Source: CAYQQJ01 sp964419935 (GTDB lineage Bacteria > Pseudomonadota > Gammaproteobacteria > Pseudomonadales > Cellvibrionaceae). Taken from it: a DNA stretch of 14,597 nucleotides. The position numbers were made by a program, and so were the translations under genes. Numbering within the stretch: position 1 is the first letter of the stretch; every line of letters starts with the position of its first letter. Positions 12,267 through 14,597 of the stretch are shown here, one piece after another. The stretch is taken from the NCBI GenBank assembly GCA_964419935.1, contig CAYQQJ010000052.1, positions 1-14,597 on the forward strand, given 5' to 3'. The notes beneath the pieces were generated by a model. The model was not told where the DNA came from. It did no database searches and saw nothing but the letters and a program-made list of their open reading frames with translations.

Positions 12267-12905
12267 TTAAGCTTCGTCACCTTCAGCGGCTTCGTCTTCA
12301 GCGATGTCAGCGGTAGTGCCTTTGGGCTTGTTCACTGATGCAACAGGCTGATCGTGATCGGCGCCCAGGCCCAGTGCAACAGACTCAACACCTTTTGGCA
12401 ATTTCAGGTCGGAGATATGAACGATCTCACCGATACCGACATCGGCCATGTCCACTTCGATGAACTCGGGCAGATCCGCCGGCAGACAGGTGATTTCCAG
12501 ATCTGTCAGGGTGCGCAGGATGATACCACCGCCCGTTTTAACGCCCTTGCAGCTTTCTTCATTGATGAAGTGCAGCGGTATACGGGTGTGCAGTTTGGTG
12601 GACTTGGAAACGCGCTGCAGATCAAGATGCAGAATCTTTTTCTTGGCAGGATGACGTTGTACGTCCTTCAGGATCACGCTTTCACTGGCATCACCAATCG
12701 CCAGAGTGATGATGTGCGAGTAAAAGGCTTCGTTTTCCAGGTGCTTAACCAGCTCTTTATGTTCAACCGTAATGGCCTGGGGCTTTTTACGGCCACCGTA
12801 AACAATGGCGGGTACTCGGTCGGCCAGGCGACGCAGGCGGCGGCTCGCACCTTTCCCCGCATCGTCCCGAACCTCGGCATTCAAAGTAAAGTCTTCAGTA
12901 GACAT
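12267..12905 (-). CDS. rplY: 50S ribosomal protein L25 (Ctc/TL5 type)
   Basis: A protein of 212 residues that binds 5S rRNA in the large ribosomal subunit. The N-terminal L25 domain (about 1-95) has the family pattern GKGASRRLRR...PAIVYGG and KVLHLDLQ-like text (KKKILHLDLQRV). The C-terminal TL5/Ctc domain (about 96-190; IPLHFINEESCKGVKTGG, TCLPADLPEFIEVD) makes this the long form, unlike the 94-residue E. coli protein. It ends in an acidic tail (AEDEAAEGDEA). ATG 12905 has GAGGA 7 nt upstream. It is the likely first gene of the rplY-pth-ychF transcript. Confidence 0.96.
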   Translation of the reverse strand: MSTEDFTLNAEVRDDAGKGASRRLRRLADRVPAIVYGGRKKPQAITVEHKELVKHLENEAFYSHIITLAIGDASESVILKDVQRHPAKKKILHLDLQRVSKSTKLHTRIPLHFINEESCKGVKTGGGIILRTLTDLEITCLPADLPEFIEVDMADVGIGEIVHISDLKLPKGVESVALGLGADHDQPVASVNKPKGTTADIAEDEAAEGDEA

Positions 12906-13044
12906 GAGTCAGTCCTCAATTAAATGGGCGTTGGTAAAAACGGCTGAATCCGCTTGGTGCTTTTTGCACTGGCGGAATGGCTGCTTTTTTCGCGCCCTTA
13001 AACCACAAGAATCCGCGACCAGAATACCTTGTGGGGTTTCAAAG

Positions 13045-13065
13045 GGTTTGCCAGCATGGCAAACC
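13045..13065 (-). terminator. Probable terminator of the prs transcript
   Basis: GGTTTGCC (13045-13052) and GGCAAACC (13058-13065) form a perfect 8-bp stem with a 5-nt loop, about 90 nt after the prs stop. On the minus strand a weak CTTTG follows, so termination may be partial. A looser stem, CCACAAG/CTTGTGG (13003-13009, 13028-13034), lies further downstream before rplY. I see no gene in 12906-13157 and no promoter I can name with confidence. Confidence 0.5.
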
Positions 13066-13112
13066 GGTTAACTTGAGTGCAGTGTCCACAACCTTTTATG
13101 AACAAATCACTT

Positions 13113-13173
13113 GTGATCGGAACACTTGCGGCCGGAACATTCTATGATCGAAACACTTTATGATCGAAACATA
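13113..13173. repeat. Four-copy tandem repeat of about 16 bp at the prs 3' end
   Basis: Cores GATCGGAACA (13115), GGCCGGAACA (13130), GATCGAAACA (13146) and GATCGAAACA (13162) are spaced 15-16 bp apart. The two copies nearest prs are almost identical. The prs stop codon lies between them, so the last codons of prs are part of the repeat and the other copies are untranslated. Confidence 0.75.
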
Positions 13174-14102
13174 GCACTCAAGGATTCTTCATTGCTGATG
13201 CGGCGCATGGCCTCGGCCAGCATGGTAGAAATTGTCAATTGACGAATATGTTTGCATTGCAGTGCTTCGGCACGCAAGGGTATGGAATCGGTAACCACCA
13301 GTTCGTCGAGCATGGAATTGCTGATGCGTTCAACTGCAGGGCCGGACAGTATTGGGTGGGTACAGTAAGCGACAACTTTTTTGGCACCGTGTTCTTTCAG
13401 CGCATTGGCGGCGTTGCACAAGGTGCCGGCGGTGTCGACCATATCGTCCACCAGCAGGCAGGTACGGCCTTCAACTTCGCCGATCAGGTTCATCACCTCG
13501 GCAACATTGGGCGAGGGTCGACGTTTGTCGATGATCGCCAGGTCGACTCCCAGTTGCTTGGCCATGGCCCGGGCGCGCACAACGCCGCCGATGTCCGGTG
13601 ACACCACGATCAGGTCCTCGAACTTCTGCCGTTCGATGTCGCTGAGCAACACCGGTGTGCCGTAGACGTTGTCCACCGGCACGTTGAAGAACCCCTGAAT
13701 CTGTTCTGCGTGCAAATCCACTGTCAATACGCGATCAATGCCCACGGTTGCGAACATGTCCGCAACAACCTTGGCACTGATGGGAATGCGTGACGAGCGC
13801 ACGCGGCGGTCTTGCCTGGCGTAACCAAAATAGGGGACAACGGCGGTAATGCGACCGGCAGAGGCGCGGTGCAGGGCATCGACCATCACCATGAGTTCCA
13901 TGATGTTGTCGTTGGTGGGCGCGCAGGTGGATTGCAGGACGAAAACATCGCGACCGCGAACATTTTCATTGAGTTCTACCGAGATTTCACCGTCGGAGAA
14001 TTTGCCGACTGTGGCATCGCCCATGGGAATGCAGAGTTCGTTTACGACCTTATGCGCAAGTTCCGGATTGGCATTACCGGTAAAGACCATCAAGTCTGCC
14101 AC
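13158..14102 (-). CDS. prs: Ribose-phosphate pyrophosphokinase (PRPP synthetase)
   Basis: A protein of 314 residues that makes phosphoribosyl pyrophosphate from ribose 5-phosphate and ATP for nucleotide, histidine and tryptophan synthesis. It shows STCAPTNDNIMELMVMVDAL, the flexible catalytic segment GYARQDRRVRSSR, VDLHAEQIQGFF, PDIGGVVRARAMA, DKRRPSPN, and the PRPP-binding loop VDDMVDTAGTL. It begins with GTG (14102), with AAGGG 9 nt upstream. The resulting MADLMVFTGNANPELA aligns with the E. coli start, so GTG is preferred over the ATG four codons later. The C-terminus matches the family up to SAMF and then ends RS, where a tandem repeat begins. Confidence 0.97.
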   Translation of the reverse strand: MADLMVFTGNANPELAHKVVNELCIPMGDATVGKFSDGEISVELNENVRGRDVFVLQSTCAPTNDNIMELMVMVDALHRASAGRITAVVPYFGYARQDRRVRSSRIPISAKVVADMFATVGIDRVLTVDLHAEQIQGFFNVPVDNVYGTPVLLSDIERQKFEDLIVVSPDIGGVVRARAMAKQLGVDLAIIDKRRPSPNVAEVMNLIGEVEGRTCLLVDDMVDTAGTLCNAANALKEHGAKKVVAYCTHPILSGPAVERISNSMLDELVVTDSIPLRAEALQCKHIRQLTISTMLAEAMRRISNEESLSAMFRS

Positions 14103-14204
14103 TGTATCGTACCCTTGGTGTTGTCTATATCGCTGTCGAACAGATTTGTTTTACAGGCTTTCAGGAAGGGCGCTGAGTGCGTTGTGTGGCAGAGCGCAAC
14201 GAAA

Positions 14205-14279
14205 TGGCTGGGGTGGAAGGATTCGAACCTTCGCATGACGGGATCAAAACCCGCTGCCTTACCGCTTGGCTACACCCCA
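14205..14279 (-). tRNA. tRNA-Gln (UUG)
   Basis: 75 nt with encoded CCA. Acceptor TGGGGTG (14279-14273) pairs with CACCCCA. The anticodon stem GCGGG/CCCGT encloses the loop TTTTGAT (anticodon TTG), and the T arm GAAGG-TTCGAAT-CCTTC is intact. The U1-A72 pair is typical of tRNA-Gln. It lies between ispE and prs on the same strand, and its first 10 bases overlap the ispE 3' end. Confidence 0.95.
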
Positions 14280-14597
14280 TTAGCATCAATAACTGCGCGG
14301 AGGCGTCGATGCAGTAGTGATTCGTTAGCACCGACAGCAACAAAGCCATCCAGCTGCTTCGGTCGCTTGGCGAACACCTCTAGCGCGCGCTCTCTGGAAG
14401 GGAAGGGTGAGAACACACATGCCCCGGTTCCAGTTAAGCGAGCAGGCCCAAAACGACTAAGCCAATCAACCGCATCCTTAACTTGCGGGTAATGCCTTTC
14501 AACCACTGGTTGACAGTCATTTTTCCCGCCCTCCTCAAGGAAGGCCGCTACTTTAATGTCGGGTGTGTCTCTTGTCAAATCTTTGTTTGAAAATATC
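14270..14597 (-). CDS. ispE: 4-diphosphocytidyl-2-C-methyl-D-erythritol kinase, C-terminal part
   Basis: About 108 C-terminal residues are visible; the 5' part lies beyond the window. The enzyme phosphorylates CDP-methylerythritol in the non-mevalonate isoprenoid pathway. LTRDTPDIKV, NDCQPVVERHYPQV and the glycine-rich GPARLTGTGACVFSPF (GHMP-kinase motif 3 region), then GFVAVGANESLLHRRL, align well by eye with the E. coli IspE ending. The TTG at 14578 is not a start; the frame runs through the window edge (IFSNKD upstream matches the family). The stop codon TAG (14272-14270) lies inside the tRNA-Gln gene. Confidence 0.93.
   Translation of the reverse strand, partial: IFSNKDLTRDTPDIKVAAFLEEGGKNDCQPVVERHYPQVKDAVDWLSRFGPARLTGTGACVFSPFPSRERALEVFAKRPKQLDGFVAVGANESLLHRRLRAVIDANGV

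Overview
The window is a piece of a gammaproteobacterial chromosome carrying an almost complete integrated filamentous phage (inovirus) of about 8.1 kb. The host genes at the right, read right to left, are ispE, tRNA-Gln, prs, rplY, pth and ychF. This is the order I know from Pseudomonas and its relatives. Together with the protein sequences it points to the Pseudomonadales/Cellvibrionales side of the class; I cannot name a genus from sequence alone.

Layout. Bases 1-261 hold a short repeated end that resembles an insertion-sequence terminus, some hairpins, and a strong intrinsic terminator. Bases 262-8397 are the prophage, bounded by a perfect 50-bp direct repeat that is the 3' part of an elongator tRNA-Met gene. 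The intact tRNA lies on the minus strand at the right end (8353-8429). A heme catalase follows, then ychF, pth, rplY and prs on the minus strand, tRNA-Gln, and the 3' part of ispE.

The prophage has two arms. A short leftward arm holds a small helix-turn-helix repressor and a membrane/coiled-coil protein of unknown function. The rightward arm has the gene order of Pseudomonas Pf phages: ssDNA-binding protein, small proteins, major coat protein, adsorption protein (pIII/CoaA-like), pVI-like protein, Zot-type assembly ATPase, a hairpin-rich non-coding region (likely origin and packaging signal), replication initiator and tyrosine integrase. Inverted repeats between the two arms look like repressor operators. 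No secretin (pIV) gene is present, so export would need a host secretin.

The most unusual points are these. There are two coat-type proteins about 60% identical over their first 43 residues, the first with an extra 53-residue strongly acidic tail. A pair of gap-free tandem paralogues of about 70 residues lies just upstream. Two hydrophobic mini-genes of 25 and 27 codons are candidates for the missing small tip proteins. The adsorption protein has a polyserine linker. The region between zot and rep can fold into a closed multi-branched structure followed by two long hairpins. Assignments rest on motifs and gene order read by eye; no database search was possible.
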